DNA of 64,000 nucleotides from an uncultured Bacteroidota bacterium. GTDB lineage: Bacteria > Bacteroidota > Bacteroidia > Chitinophagales > Chitinophagaceae. The stretch is taken from positions 124,001-188,000 of the forward strand of contig CAIJXU010000064.1 of NCBI GenBank assembly GCA_903824725.1, given 5' to 3'. Below the pieces are notes generated by a model. The model saw only the letters and a list, made by a program, of their open reading frames with translations. It was not told the origin of the DNA and searched no databases. The position numbers and the translations under genes were made by a program. Every line of letters begins with the position of its first letter. Positions within the stretch are counted from its first letter, which is position 1. Positions 25,492 through 33,836 of this stretch are shown piece by piece.

Positions 25492-26376
25492 ATGGATATG
25501 TCAACTTATTCCATAAAGGATTTAGAACAATTATCAGGTATAAAAGCCCATACGATTCGTATTTGGGAGCAGCGTTATCATTTTTTACAACCTACACGAA
25601 CGCTCACCAATATTCGTACTTATTCTTCCGTTGAATTAAAGACAATTTTGAACGTCTCTTTATTAAATAAGCATGGGTTTAAAATTTCACATATCGACAA
25701 AATGTCGACGGGGGAAATGGAGGAAAAAATTCTTTCTTTAACTCAATTAGATGCGCAAAAGGAAAGGGTGATTAATACCTTAATTAAAGAGATGATTTCC
25801 TTGAATATGCATGCATTTGAAAAACAATTAGATATATATATTGAACAAAGAGGAGTAGAAAAAACCATTACTGAAATTATTTTTTCATTCTTATCAAGAG
25901 TAGGAATTTTATGGATGACCAATCATATCAATCCTTCCCATGAACATTTAGTTATAAATATTATAAGACAAAAAATCATTTTAGGTATCGAGCGATTGCC
26001 TAGAATAGCCTCAAATAGTAAGAAGGTAGTCCTGTTTATGCCGGAAGGTGAATTTCATGAAATTGGTTTATTATTTGTACATTTTTTATTAAAGCAATTG
26101 GGCGTTCAGGTGGATTATTTAGGGACTAATATGCCTATTGCCAATTTAAACTACTATGTAAGTATTAAAAATCCTGACTATATCTTTTCGCATATAACAG
26201 CGCCCTCCAAAGTATTTAAACTAGAAAAATTCTTGGAACATTTAGGGCAAATGAAGGGAAAAATCCCAATTGTCTTATCTGGACAATTACTTCATGCCTA
26301 TAAGGGCCCAGTTGCGTCCAATATTCATATCAAGAAAAGTTTGGCGGACACCCTACTCTTTTTAGATTCAATTTAG
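25492..26376 (+). CDS. CarH/LitR-type MerR regulator with B12-binding domain
   Basis: 294 residues. A MerR winged helix (about 5-72; YSIKDLEQLSGIKAHTIRIW) is followed by a helical cap (about 90-165) and a Rossmann B12-binding domain (about 176-290). The cap carries W141-x9-E151-H152, the Wx9EH signature of adenosylcobalamin photoreceptors of the CarH type, and the lower-ligand motif ExHxxG is GEFHEIG with H189. In Thermus CarH the residue after the Trp is His132, which ligates cobalt after illumination; here it is M142. CarH/LitR proteins repress carotenoid genes in the dark and release DNA in light. The sigma factor and crt genes follow on the same strand after 239 bases. Confidence 0.85.
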   Translation: MDMSTYSIKDLEQLSGIKAHTIRIWEQRYHFLQPTRTLTNIRTYSSVELKTILNVSLLNKHGFKISHIDKMSTGEMEEKILSLTQLDAQKERVINTLIKEMISLNMHAFEKQLDIYIEQRGVEKTITEIIFSFLSRVGILWMTNHINPSHEHLVINIIRQKIILGIERLPRIASNSKKVVLFMPEGEFHEIGLLFVHFLLKQLGVQVDYLGTNMPIANLNYYVSIKNPDYIFSHITAPSKVFKLEKFLEHLGQMKGKIPIVLSGQLLHAYKGPVASNIHIKKSLADTLLFLDSI

Positions 26377-26456
26377 GTTTTGGTTTAACCCCTCCATTTA
26401 CTGTCGTGCTAGGACTAATTAAGTTTATTTATTGATTACCAACAAGTTATATCAAA

Positions 26457-26492
26457 AATGAGCAATTTTTATGGGTTATTTGTATGCTCATT
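26457..26492. promoter_or_regulatory. Inverted repeat in the carH-sigma intergenic region
   Basis: AATGAGCA (26457-26464) and TGCTCATT (26485-26492) are exact 8-base complements around a 20-base AT-rich loop. It could be an operator or an RNA hairpin at the end of the regulator transcript, but no U-run follows directly. Confidence 0.35.
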
Positions 26493-26520
26493 CATCGTTT
26501 CAAATTCAGTCGGGTTACAA

Positions 26521-26609
26521 TTTGTTTAATATTTTATTAAAAAAATTAAACAAAAAAGATGATAAAAGTCATGCTTTTGTTTAGCTTTACACCATAAAAT
26601 GTTAAACAT
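26521..26609. promoter_or_regulatory. Paired TGTTTA/TAAACA sites upstream of the sigma-crt operon
   Basis: TTTGTTTAAT (26521-26530) and ATTAAACAAA (26545-26554) are perfect 10-base inverted arms. A second pair, TGTTTA (26578-26583) and TAAACA (26603-26608), repeats the layout: the hexamers are 18 and 19 bases apart, and the pairs are 55 bases from each other. The last copy lies in ATGTT-A-AACAT, 6 bases before the sigma factor ATG. MerR-family repressors bind such palindromes at promoters; the CarH-like neighbour is the obvious candidate. Confidence 0.55.
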
Positions 26610-26615
26610 AAATTT

Positions 26616-27116
26616 ATGTCAACCGCTGAATTTACTCTTTTACTGACCGAAAATGCCGACTTTTTAAAGCCTTTTGCTATCAATTTAACGAAGGACCATG
26701 AATCGGCTAAAGATCTATTTCAAGATACCTTGTTTAGGGCCTTGACCAATAAGGACAAATATAATGTGGGCACCAATATTAAAGCATGGTTGTACACTAT
26801 TATGCGTAATATTTTCATTAATGATTATCGTCGTAAAGCAAAACAAGCTACAGTTTTAGACAATAGCCCTAATGATTTTTTAATTGATCAAAGTAGAACC
26901 AAAGTGTTGAATGATGGAATAACGAATTTAAATTTGCAAGAGGTGAATAAAATGATTTATGATTTGCCGGAATTATTTAGAACGCCTTTTTCTTTGTATT
27001 TTGAAGGTTATAAATACAATGAAATTTCAGAGGCTTTACAAGAGCCTTTGGGTACCATAAAAAGTAGAATTCATTTTGCACGCAAAATTTTAAAACAAAA
27101 AATTCAACGATATTAA
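26616..27116 (+). CDS. ECF-type RNA polymerase sigma factor
   Basis: 166 residues. Region 2 (about 10-75) has DLFQDTLFRALTNKDKY and the -10-recognition stretch WLYTIMRNIFINDYRRK; region 4 (about 110-160) has YKYNEISEALQEPLGTIKSRI. There is no region 3, as in ECF factors. The stop is 4 bases before crtI, so it is the first gene of the carotenoid operon. ECF factors directing crt genes are known as LitS (Streptomyces) and CarQ (Myxococcus). No anti-sigma gene accompanies it, so control is probably at transcription, by the CarH-like protein. Confidence 0.92.
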   Translation: MSTAEFTLLLTENADFLKPFAINLTKDHESAKDLFQDTLFRALTNKDKYNVGTNIKAWLYTIMRNIFINDYRRKAKQATVLDNSPNDFLIDQSRTKVLNDGITNLNLQEVNKMIYDLPELFRTPFSLYFEGYKYNEISEALQEPLGTIKSRIHFARKILKQKIQRY

Positions 27117-27119
27117 TTA

Positions 27120-28622
27120 ATGATCAACCCTTCCAAAAATGCATTGGTGATCGGCGCTGGTTTTGCTGGCTTATCCGCTGCTTCTTTTTTAGCGAAAAAA
27201 GGTTGGAAGGTTACTATTGTTGAAAAAAATGATTTACCTGGAGGTCGTGCTCGTAAATTTGAGGCACAAGGTTTTACTTTTGACATGGGGCCTAGTTGGT
27301 ATTGGATGCCGGATGTATTTGAGAAATATTTTGGCTCCTTTGGTAAACAAGTTTCTGATTTTTACCAATTACAAAGATTAGACCCATCTTATCGAGTTTA
27401 TTTTAAAAAAGCAACTTGGGATTTGCCTGCACATTACGAGTCACTTCAAAATTTATTTGAGTCCGTGGAGCCTGGTGCAGCAAAAGCATTGGATTTATTT
27501 TTAGCAGAAGCTAAATATAAATATGAAGTAGGAGTAGGCAAATTAGTGTATCAGCCAAGCGTATCTATCACTGAATTTATTGATTATGATTTAATTAAAG
27601 GGGTATTCAAATTGGATGTATTTCAGTCCATGAAAAAACATATTGCCCGTTATTTTAAACATCCCTATATTCAGTTTTTAATGGAATTTCCAGTTCTATT
27701 TTTAGGGGCCCTCCCCGAAAATACACCTGCTTTATATAGTTTAATGAATTATGCTGATATTAAAGGTGGGACATGGTACCCCTCATTTGGTATGTATAGT
27801 ATTGTAGAGGGCATGGTGAAAGTTGCGACATCGTTAGGTGTTGAATTTAAAATGGGAGAGGAAGTAGCCAAAGTGATTGTGGAAAAAGGCACTGCAACAA
27901 AGATATTAACTAAAGTAGTTTCCACTAAAGAGCAAAGACAATATGAATTTGATGTTTTAATTGGCGCAGGCGATTATCATCATATTGAAACCGAATTACT
28001 AGATAAGGAACATCAATCCTACTCAAAAAAATATTGGGATACACGTGTAATGGCACCAAGTTCATTAATATATTATGTGGGACTTAATAAAAAATTAAAA
28101 GGAGTTACGCATCATTCTTTATTTTTTGATACAGATTTTGCAGTTCATGGGAGTGAAATTTACACGGATCCTACCTGGCCTTCAGATCCTTTATTTTATG
28201 CAAGCGTTCCTTCGGTAACAGATTCGACAGTAGCGCCAGTAGGTTGCGAAAATTTATTTTTATTAATCCCTATAGCGGCTGGTTTGGAAGGGGATACGGA
28301 GGAGGTAAGAGAAAAATATTTCAAAACGGTCATCGGCAGATTGGAAGAAAAATGGGGTCAAACTATTTCAGATGCTATAATCTACAAAAGGTCCTATGCG
28401 GTATCTGATTTTAAAAATGATTACCATTCCTTTAAAGGGAATGCCTATGGTTTGGCCAATACTTTACTTCAAACAGCAATTTTAAAGCCAAGTTGTAAAA
28501 GTAAAAAAATAAAAAATTTATATTACACTGGCCAATTAACCATACCTGGGCCAGGAGTGCCTCCTAGTTTAATCAGTGGGGAAGTGGTGGCGAATTTAAT
28601 TTGTAAACAATTTAATAAATAA
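27120..28622 (+). CDS. crtI: Phytoene desaturase
   Basis: 500-residue FAD enzyme that converts phytoene to lycopene. The dinucleotide fold VIGAGFAGLSAASFLA starts at residue 10 and continues with VEKNDLPGGRARKF; FDMGPSWYWMPDVF is the amine-oxidase-like block seen in CrtI. The C-terminal YYTGQLTIPGPGVPPSLISG is the bacterial CrtI signature. Four-base spacing from the sigma gene and 8 bases to crtB indicate one transcript. Confidence 0.95.
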   Translation: MINPSKNALVIGAGFAGLSAASFLAKKGWKVTIVEKNDLPGGRARKFEAQGFTFDMGPSWYWMPDVFEKYFGSFGKQVSDFYQLQRLDPSYRVYFKKATWDLPAHYESLQNLFESVEPGAAKALDLFLAEAKYKYEVGVGKLVYQPSVSITEFIDYDLIKGVFKLDVFQSMKKHIARYFKHPYIQFLMEFPVLFLGALPENTPALYSLMNYADIKGGTWYPSFGMYSIVEGMVKVATSLGVEFKMGEEVAKVIVEKGTATKILTKVVSTKEQRQYEFDVLIGAGDYHHIETELLDKEHQSYSKKYWDTRVMAPSSLIYYVGLNKKLKGVTHHSLFFDTDFAVHGSEIYTDPTWPSDPLFYASVPSVTDSTVAPVGCENLFLLIPIAAGLEGDTEEVREKYFKTVIGRLEEKWGQTISDAIIYKRSYAVSDFKNDYHSFKGNAYGLANTLLQTAILKPSCKSKKIKNLYYTGQLTIPGPGVPPSLISGEVVANLICKQFNK

Positions 28623-28630
28623 TAATATTT

Positions 28631-29473
28631 ATGTCAACTATAAAATTGTATGATGAAGCAACTGCATTTAGCAGTAAGTACACTACGCTAATGTATAGTT
28701 CTAGCTTTTCGTCAGCTATCAAATTATTGAATAAGGATTTACGCCAACCCATTTTTGATATTTACGGTTTCGTGAGATTTGCAGATGAAATAGTAGATAC
28801 CTTTCATGATTTTGATAAAGCAGCTTTGTTGCAGCAATTCAAAATAGATACTTATCAAGCATTGGCTCAAGGGATCAGTATGAATCCTATTTTGCATCGT
28901 TTTCAATTAACTTATAATAAATATAAAATTGATCCGGCCTTATTAGATGCCTTTTTAGTAAGTATGGAAATGGATTTATCAAAACAAGAATATGATGATC
29001 AAACTTATCAAACTTATATCTATGGTAGCGCTGAAGTGGTAGGATTAATGTGTTTATATATTTTTTGCGAAGGCGATGTAGCGCAATTTGAATTATTAAA
29101 ACCATCCGCTCGTAGTTTGGGCGCTGCATTTCAGAAAGTTAATTTTTTGAGAGATATTAAAGCGGATTTTGAAGGGTTGGACAGAATGTATTTCCCTAAT
29201 TGTGACTTTTCAAAGTTTACACAAGCAGATAAGCTTCAAATTGAAGAAGATATTCAAAATGATTTTTCAATGGCATTATCAGGAATAAAGCAGCTTCCCT
29301 TAAAAGCAAGATTTGGTGTATATGTAGCTTTTAAATATTATTACTCCTTATTTAAAAAAATAAAAAAAGTTCATCCCCAGTCTATTCTAAAAACAAGAAT
29401 TAGAATTCCGGATTATGGCAAACTTTTTATTTTAGCAAAAGCAAGTATTCGAAGCCAATTAAATTTATTTTAA
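28631..29473 (+). CDS. crtB: Phytoene synthase
   Basis: 280-residue trans-isoprenyl diphosphate synthase that joins two GGPP to phytoene. Both Asp-rich motifs are present: VRFADEIVDTF (about 53-63) and NFLRDIKADFEGLDRMYFP (about 173-191). Length and motifs favour phytoene over squalene synthase, as does the crtI neighbour. GGPP synthase (crtE) is not in this cluster. Confidence 0.94.
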   Translation: MSTIKLYDEATAFSSKYTTLMYSSSFSSAIKLLNKDLRQPIFDIYGFVRFADEIVDTFHDFDKAALLQQFKIDTYQALAQGISMNPILHRFQLTYNKYKIDPALLDAFLVSMEMDLSKQEYDDQTYQTYIYGSAEVVGLMCLYIFCEGDVAQFELLKPSARSLGAAFQKVNFLRDIKADFEGLDRMYFPNCDFSKFTQADKLQIEEDIQNDFSMALSGIKQLPLKARFGVYVAFKYYYSLFKKIKKVHPQSILKTRIRIPDYGKLFILAKASIRSQLNLF

Positions 29474-29485
29474 ATCATACCTATA

Positions 29486-30013
29486 GTGGAAAAAGTTGTA
29501 TTAGTGGATATTGACGATCGTGAAGTAGGGGTTATGGAAAAAATGGAAGCACATAAAAAAGCCCAACTTCATCGGGCATTTAGTGTGTTCTTATTTAATA
29601 AACAAGGCAAAATGCTATTACAGCAAAGGGCCTTGTCTAAATACCATAGTGGAGGCTTGTGGACCAATGCATGTTGTAGTCATCCAAGACCGGGGGAGTC
29701 TTTAGAAGATGCGGTTACTCGAAGATTATTTGAAGAAATGGGAATTGCAACACCTGTTACAAAAGCCTTTGATTTTATTTATCAGGCCGAATTGCCTAAT
29801 GAATTGGTCGAACATGAATTTGACCATGTTTTTATTGGAAATTATGAAGGGGAAGTGGCTCCTAATCATTTAGAAGTAGCTAATTTTGTGTATCAAAGTA
29901 TTGAAGAAGTGAATATTAACTTATTATCTTCTCCAGAAAAGTATACAGTTTGGTTTAAAATTGCATTTCCTAAAGTGGTTGAATGGTATGAGACAAATTT
30001 TTCATTAAGTTAA
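29486..30013 (+). CDS. idi: Isopentenyl-diphosphate delta-isomerase (type I)
   Basis: 175-residue Nudix-fold enzyme that interconverts IPP and DMAPP, raising precursor supply for the pigment. NACCSHPRPGES carries the catalytic Cys with the metal-binding His, and RRLFEEMGI is the Nudix-like helix with Glu. The start is a GTG at 29486: the resulting N-terminus EKVVLVDIDDREVG matches the family, while the first ATG would remove it. It lies 13 bases after crtB. Confidence 0.93.
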   Translation: MEKVVLVDIDDREVGVMEKMEAHKKAQLHRAFSVFLFNKQGKMLLQQRALSKYHSGGLWTNACCSHPRPGESLEDAVTRRLFEEMGIATPVTKAFDFIYQAELPNELVEHEFDHVFIGNYEGEVAPNHLEVANFVYQSIEEVNINLLSSPEKYTVWFKIAFPKVVEWYETNFSLS

Positions 30014-30026
30014 AATTGAAATAGTT

Positions 30027-30497
30027 ATGATTTTTTTATTAGTAATGTTGGCTACATTTTTAATTATGGAAGGGATTACATGGTTAACCCATAAGTATGT
30101 GATGCATGGTTTTTTGTGGGTATTGCATGAAGATCATCACCAACCAACAGGGCATATCTTTGAAAAAAACGACGCCTTCTTTTTAATATTTGCTATTCCT
30201 AGCATGCTTTGTATATTTTTTGGAACATTTAATCATATGTCATGGCTGGCAGGTTTAGGTACCGGGGTAGCCTTATATGGTTTTGCTTATTTTTTGGTAC
30301 ATGAAGTTATTATACACCAAAGAATCAAATGGTTTACGCGTTCAAATATTCGTTATATAAAAGTAATTCGATGGGCGCATAAAATGCATCATAAGCATTT
30401 AGAAAAACAAGAAGGCGAAAGCTTTGGTATGCTTTATGTTTCAAAAAAATATTGGGATAAGGTACGACGCGACGAAGCGTTACAAAATAGGGAATAA
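30027..30497 (+). CDS. crtZ: Beta-carotene hydroxylase, CrtZ type
   Basis: 156-residue membrane di-iron oxygenase of the fatty-acid hydroxylase superfamily. The His clusters HKYVMHG, HEDHH and HKMHHKH, with a further HEVIIHQ, bind two irons; several hydrophobic helices run through the protein. CrtZ hydroxylates both rings of beta-carotene to zeaxanthin. It lies between idi and the cyclase gene with 13 and 5 bases of spacing. Confidence 0.92.
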   Translation: MIFLLVMLATFLIMEGITWLTHKYVMHGFLWVLHEDHHQPTGHIFEKNDAFFLIFAIPSMLCIFFGTFNHMSWLAGLGTGVALYGFAYFLVHEVIIHQRIKWFTRSNIRYIKVIRWAHKMHHKHLEKQEGESFGMLYVSKKYWDKVRRDEALQNRE

Positions 30498-30502
30498 TTA
30501 TA

Positions 30503-31729
30503 ATGGATAATTCAAATAGCATAAGTGCACCTATTGATACCTATGATTATATCATTGCAGGAGCTGGTTGTGCTGGTTTGTCTTTATTACATTACATAAT
30601 CAAGGATCCCCTTTTGTCTAGTAAAAAAGTACTAGTGATTGACAAATCATTAAATAAAACGAACGATCGGACCTGGTGCTTTTGGGAATACAGTAAGGGT
30701 AGTTTTGAACATTTGGTAAAACATCAGTGGGAGACTATATCCATTCATGCCCCTTTATTTAATAAGGAATTGCCGACAGTACCCTATTGCTATAAAATGA
30801 TTCAAGGAATTGATTTTTATAATGATATCATAAAGTCGGCTTCGATTCATTCTAATGTTCACTGGAAGGAAGCCACTATTACCAATATGGAAGTGCATCA
30901 TGATTTGGATCAGAAATATGCAAGTGTCTATTGGCAGGGGGGTGTTGCAAAAGCAAAAATTGTTTTTACAAGCATGTTGCCTTTTCAAATGAATAGTTTA
31001 CAAAGTGCCCATACTTTTGATACAAAAAAAGGGGATCAGAAATCGCCTCCTTTTTTATGGCAACATTTTAAAGGCAGAGTCGTCCATTTTGAGCAATCTG
31101 TTTTTAATGAAAAGGTGGCTAGATTGATGGATTTTAATGTTCCCCAGCAAGGAGCTACCGCATTTATGTATTTACTTCCTTTAAATGAAAAGCAAGCACT
31201 GGTTGAGTACACTGTTTTTTCTGATCAAATATTAGAGACTGCGGTTTATGATCATATATTAGATGTCTATTTAAATGAAGCATTTCCATCGCATAGTTAT
31301 ACTATTCAACACGAGGAAGTAGGTGCTATTCCAATGACGCAACAAATTTTTACAGAATTCGCAGCACCTATTTATAAAATAGGTGCAGTGGGTGATGCTA
31401 TTAAAGCGAGCTCGGGTTATGCCTTTCAATTCATACAACAGCAATGTAAAAATATCATTGAACAATTGGAAAAAGGGAAGGCAATTGATACGAGTGTTCA
31501 TAATACGCGACATCGATTTTACGATGCGGTCTTATTGCATATTTTATTTTATCATAAAATGAATGGAGCAGAAATATTTAAAAGAATTTTTGCAAAAAAC
31601 AAAGCAGCCACTGTTTTTAAATTTTTATCAAATACTTCTTCTTTTTGGGAAGACATTCAGATAATGCGTTCATTACCAACACGTATATTTTTACCAGCTG
31701 CTTTGCTTGTTTTGTGTCGGCGAGGATAA
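30503..31729 (+). CDS. crtY: Lycopene beta-cyclase, CrtY family
   Basis: 408-residue FAD-dependent cyclase. The N-terminal dinucleotide site is YDYIIAGAGCAGLSLLHYII (residues 14-33), and NDRTWCFWE is the conserved block after it. PLNEKQALVEYTVFS and EVGAIPM follow as in CrtY, and GDAIKASSGYAFQFIQQQ closes the FAD domain. It forms beta-ionone rings on lycopene. As the last gene of the cluster it completes a route from GGPP to zeaxanthin together with crtB, crtI and crtZ. Confidence 0.93.
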   Translation: MDNSNSISAPIDTYDYIIAGAGCAGLSLLHYIIKDPLLSSKKVLVIDKSLNKTNDRTWCFWEYSKGSFEHLVKHQWETISIHAPLFNKELPTVPYCYKMIQGIDFYNDIIKSASIHSNVHWKEATITNMEVHHDLDQKYASVYWQGGVAKAKIVFTSMLPFQMNSLQSAHTFDTKKGDQKSPPFLWQHFKGRVVHFEQSVFNEKVARLMDFNVPQQGATAFMYLLPLNEKQALVEYTVFSDQILETAVYDHILDVYLNEAFPSHSYTIQHEEVGAIPMTQQIFTEFAAPIYKIGAVGDAIKASSGYAFQFIQQQCKNIIEQLEKGKAIDTSVHNTRHRFYDAVLLHILFYHKMNGAEIFKRIFAKNKAATVFKFLSNTSSFWEDIQIMRSLPTRIFLPAALLVLCRRG

Positions 31730-31756
31730 TCCACCATTTTATACCCTTTATTTTAC

Positions 31757-31764
31757 TAATTTTG
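31757..31764 (+). promoter_or_regulatory. -7 box TAATTTTG of the tRNA gene
   Basis: An exact TAnnTTTG, 6 bases before the mature 5' end of tRNA-Arg. The spacing is that of a -7 box to the start site, so the tRNA transcript needs little or no 5' trimming. Confidence 0.6.
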
Positions 31765-31770
31765 CTACTA

Positions 31771-31842
31771 GGCCTTGTAGTATAATGGATAGTACATGAG
31801 TTTCCGAAACTCCAAATCCAAGTTCGATTCTTGGCGAGGCCA
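31771..31842 (+). tRNA. tRNA-Arg (anticodon CCG)
   Basis: A full cloverleaf: acceptor GGCCTTG pairs with CGAGGCC (31835-31841), discriminator A at 31842; D-arm TAGTATAATGGATAGTA; anticodon loop TTCCGAA with CCG, reading CGG; T-arm CCAAG-TTCGATT-CTTGG. CCA is not encoded. It stands alone between crtY and an oxidoreductase with its own promoter and terminator. Confidence 0.93.
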
Positions 31843-31845
31843 CCC

Positions 31846-31875
31846 ATCCTCAACACAAGGTGTTGAGGATTTTTA
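31846..31875 (+). terminator. Terminator of the tRNA gene
   Basis: ATCCTCAACAC (31846-31856) and GTGTTGAGGAT (31860-31870) form a perfect 11-bp stem with a 3-base loop followed by TTTTATTTT. Confidence 0.92.
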
Positions 31876-31941
31876 TTTTATGCTACAATTTTTTGAGCAC
31901 TTAATTAAAATGAAATAGATTTGTTTAGCTAAAAATTAGGT

Positions 31942-33813
31942 ATGAAAAAACACTCCCTTTTTTTAATTTTATTAATGTTGCACATTGGTGTAAGCGTAGC
32001 GCAAATGCCAATCCAAAGAATACAAACCCAGGTATTGGTGATTGGCGGTTCAGCTAGTGGAATAAGTGCAGGGCTTCAATCAGCTAGGATGGGTGTTCCT
32101 ACTATAGTAGTAGAAGCCACCCCTTGGCTTGGCGGAATGTTAACATCTGCTGGGGTGTCTGCATTTGATGGTAATCATGCTATGCCTGCTGGTTTATTTG
32201 GAGAATTTCGTCAACGCCTGTATAATTATTATGGAGGAGCCAATGCAGTTTCAACGGGTTGGGTGAGTAATACTTTATTTGAACCTCATATTGGAGATAG
32301 TATATTTAAAGCGATGGCTAGACAAGAAAAAAAATTATCCATTAAATATTTATATCAATTTAAAGAAATAATTAAGGAGGGGAATACGATTACTGGCGCC
32401 TTGTTTTATCATGTTCAAAATGGGGCACTATTGAAAGTGACTGCTCAGCGCGTCATTGATGCAACCGAACTAGGAGACGCATTGGCATCCGCTAAAATTA
32501 CTTATGATCTTGGTATGGAATCCAATGATATGACAAAGGAGCAGGTAAATTTAGCAGGTGCAAATGATATTATTCAAGACATCACTTATGTTGCGATTTT
32601 AAAAGATTTTGGTACACCGCAAGCTTTCATTTCAAGACCAGCTCATTATGATTCTACTGAATTTGATGGTAGTAATACTTCTTTTTATAAAGACACCAAT
32701 CGAAAGCGTCCTTCTGTAGATGCAAAAAAAATGTTAGAATATGGGAAAATGCCCAATAATAAATACATGCTAAATTGGCCCATTTATGGTAATGATATTT
32801 ATTTGAATGTGGTCGAGAAAACACCCAAGCAAAGGGAAGAATTACTTGAACAAGCAAAGCAACAAACACTTCGCTTTGTCTATTTTATCCAGAAGGATTT
32901 AGGATTTAATAATTTTTCATTAGCCAATGACGAATTCCCTACCAAAGACAAGTTGGCTTTATATCCTTATCATCGAGAATCTCGACGTATGCATGGTATG
33001 GTGCGCATGTTAGTGCAACATATTTCTAAACCATTTGATACCCCCCAGTCATTATATACGACTGGCATTGCTGTAGGAGATTATCCCGTTGATCATCACC
33101 ATAAAAAAAATACTGCAGCGCCACAGCATTTAGAATTTTTCCCTGTGCCTTCCTTTAATATACCATTGGGGGCTTTAATACCAAAGGAGGTTAGTAATTT
33201 TATTGTTGCTGAAAAGTCGATTAGTGTTTCAAACATCGTTAATGGTACCACAAGGCTTCAGCCTTGTGTCATACAAATAGGACAAGCTGCAGGCTTACTA
33301 GCTGCACAAAGTATTATAGATAAAGTGGAACCCAAAGCTATTTCTATGCGAAAAATTCAAAAAATTTTATTAGACGCGAATGGCTACATTATGCCTTATA
33401 AGGATGTTCCACTACAGGATAAACATTTTAAAGCAATCCAAAAGATAGGTGCAACAGGTTTGTTGCGAGGTGTTGGCGTTCCTACTGGATGGGCTAATGC
33501 TACTTACTTTTATCCAAATGACAAGGTGGTTTCAAAAGAATTTTTAGCAAAATGGGAACAAAAATTTGGAGCGGTTGAAATTAATCTAGCGAAAGATTTA
33601 AGTATTCAAGATGCCTTGTATTTTGCAGCAAAACTTACTAAATCGAATCCTGAAATATTAAAAAGTATTTTCGAATTAAAATGGAAAGATTGCGGACTTA
33701 GCAATTATGATTTACAAAGACCCATTTTGCGTTATGAATTAGCGGCTATTTTAGATCAATACAATGTATTCAACATTTTTGATGTTGATATGTATGGCTT
33801 CCTAAAAAAGTAA
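31942..33813 (+). CDS. Exported FAD-dependent oxidoreductase (FAD_oxidored family)
   Basis: 623 residues with a signal peptide (1-20, ending GVSVAQ). An FAD-binding Rossmann motif QVLVIGGSASGISAGLQSA (about 30-48) and EATPWLGGMLTSAGVSAFDG are typical of the PF12831 family, which also includes enzymes labelled xanthan lyase-like. The C-terminal FAD block is TTRLQPCVIQIGQAAGLLAA. About 130 further residues follow with no recognised domain. Substrate unknown; polysaccharide or sugar oxidation outside the cytosol is a guess. It runs convergently into a TonB receptor with only 23 bases between. Confidence 0.83.
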   Translation: MKKHSLFLILLMLHIGVSVAQMPIQRIQTQVLVIGGSASGISAGLQSARMGVPTIVVEATPWLGGMLTSAGVSAFDGNHAMPAGLFGEFRQRLYNYYGGANAVSTGWVSNTLFEPHIGDSIFKAMARQEKKLSIKYLYQFKEIIKEGNTITGALFYHVQNGALLKVTAQRVIDATELGDALASAKITYDLGMESNDMTKEQVNLAGANDIIQDITYVAILKDFGTPQAFISRPAHYDSTEFDGSNTSFYKDTNRKRPSVDAKKMLEYGKMPNNKYMLNWPIYGNDIYLNVVEKTPKQREELLEQAKQQTLRFVYFIQKDLGFNNFSLANDEFPTKDKLALYPYHRESRRMHGMVRMLVQHISKPFDTPQSLYTTGIAVGDYPVDHHHKKNTAAPQHLEFFPVPSFNIPLGALIPKEVSNFIVAEKSISVSNIVNGTTRLQPCVIQIGQAAGLLAAQSIIDKVEPKAISMRKIQKILLDANGYIMPYKDVPLQDKHFKAIQKIGATGLLRGVGVPTGWANATYFYPNDKVVSKEFLAKWEQKFGAVEINLAKDLSIQDALYFAAKLTKSNPEILKSIFELKWKDCGLSNYDLQRPILRYELAAILDQYNVFNIFDVDMYGFLKK

Positions 33814-33836
33814 TTACTTTTTTGTATTGATTGATA

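Noticed and set aside
31617-31856. A 79-residue minus-strand open frame across the tRNA region
   Set aside because: It is antisense to the crtY 3' end, the tRNA-Arg and its terminator; its sequence reflects the tRNA complement and has no promoter or family features.
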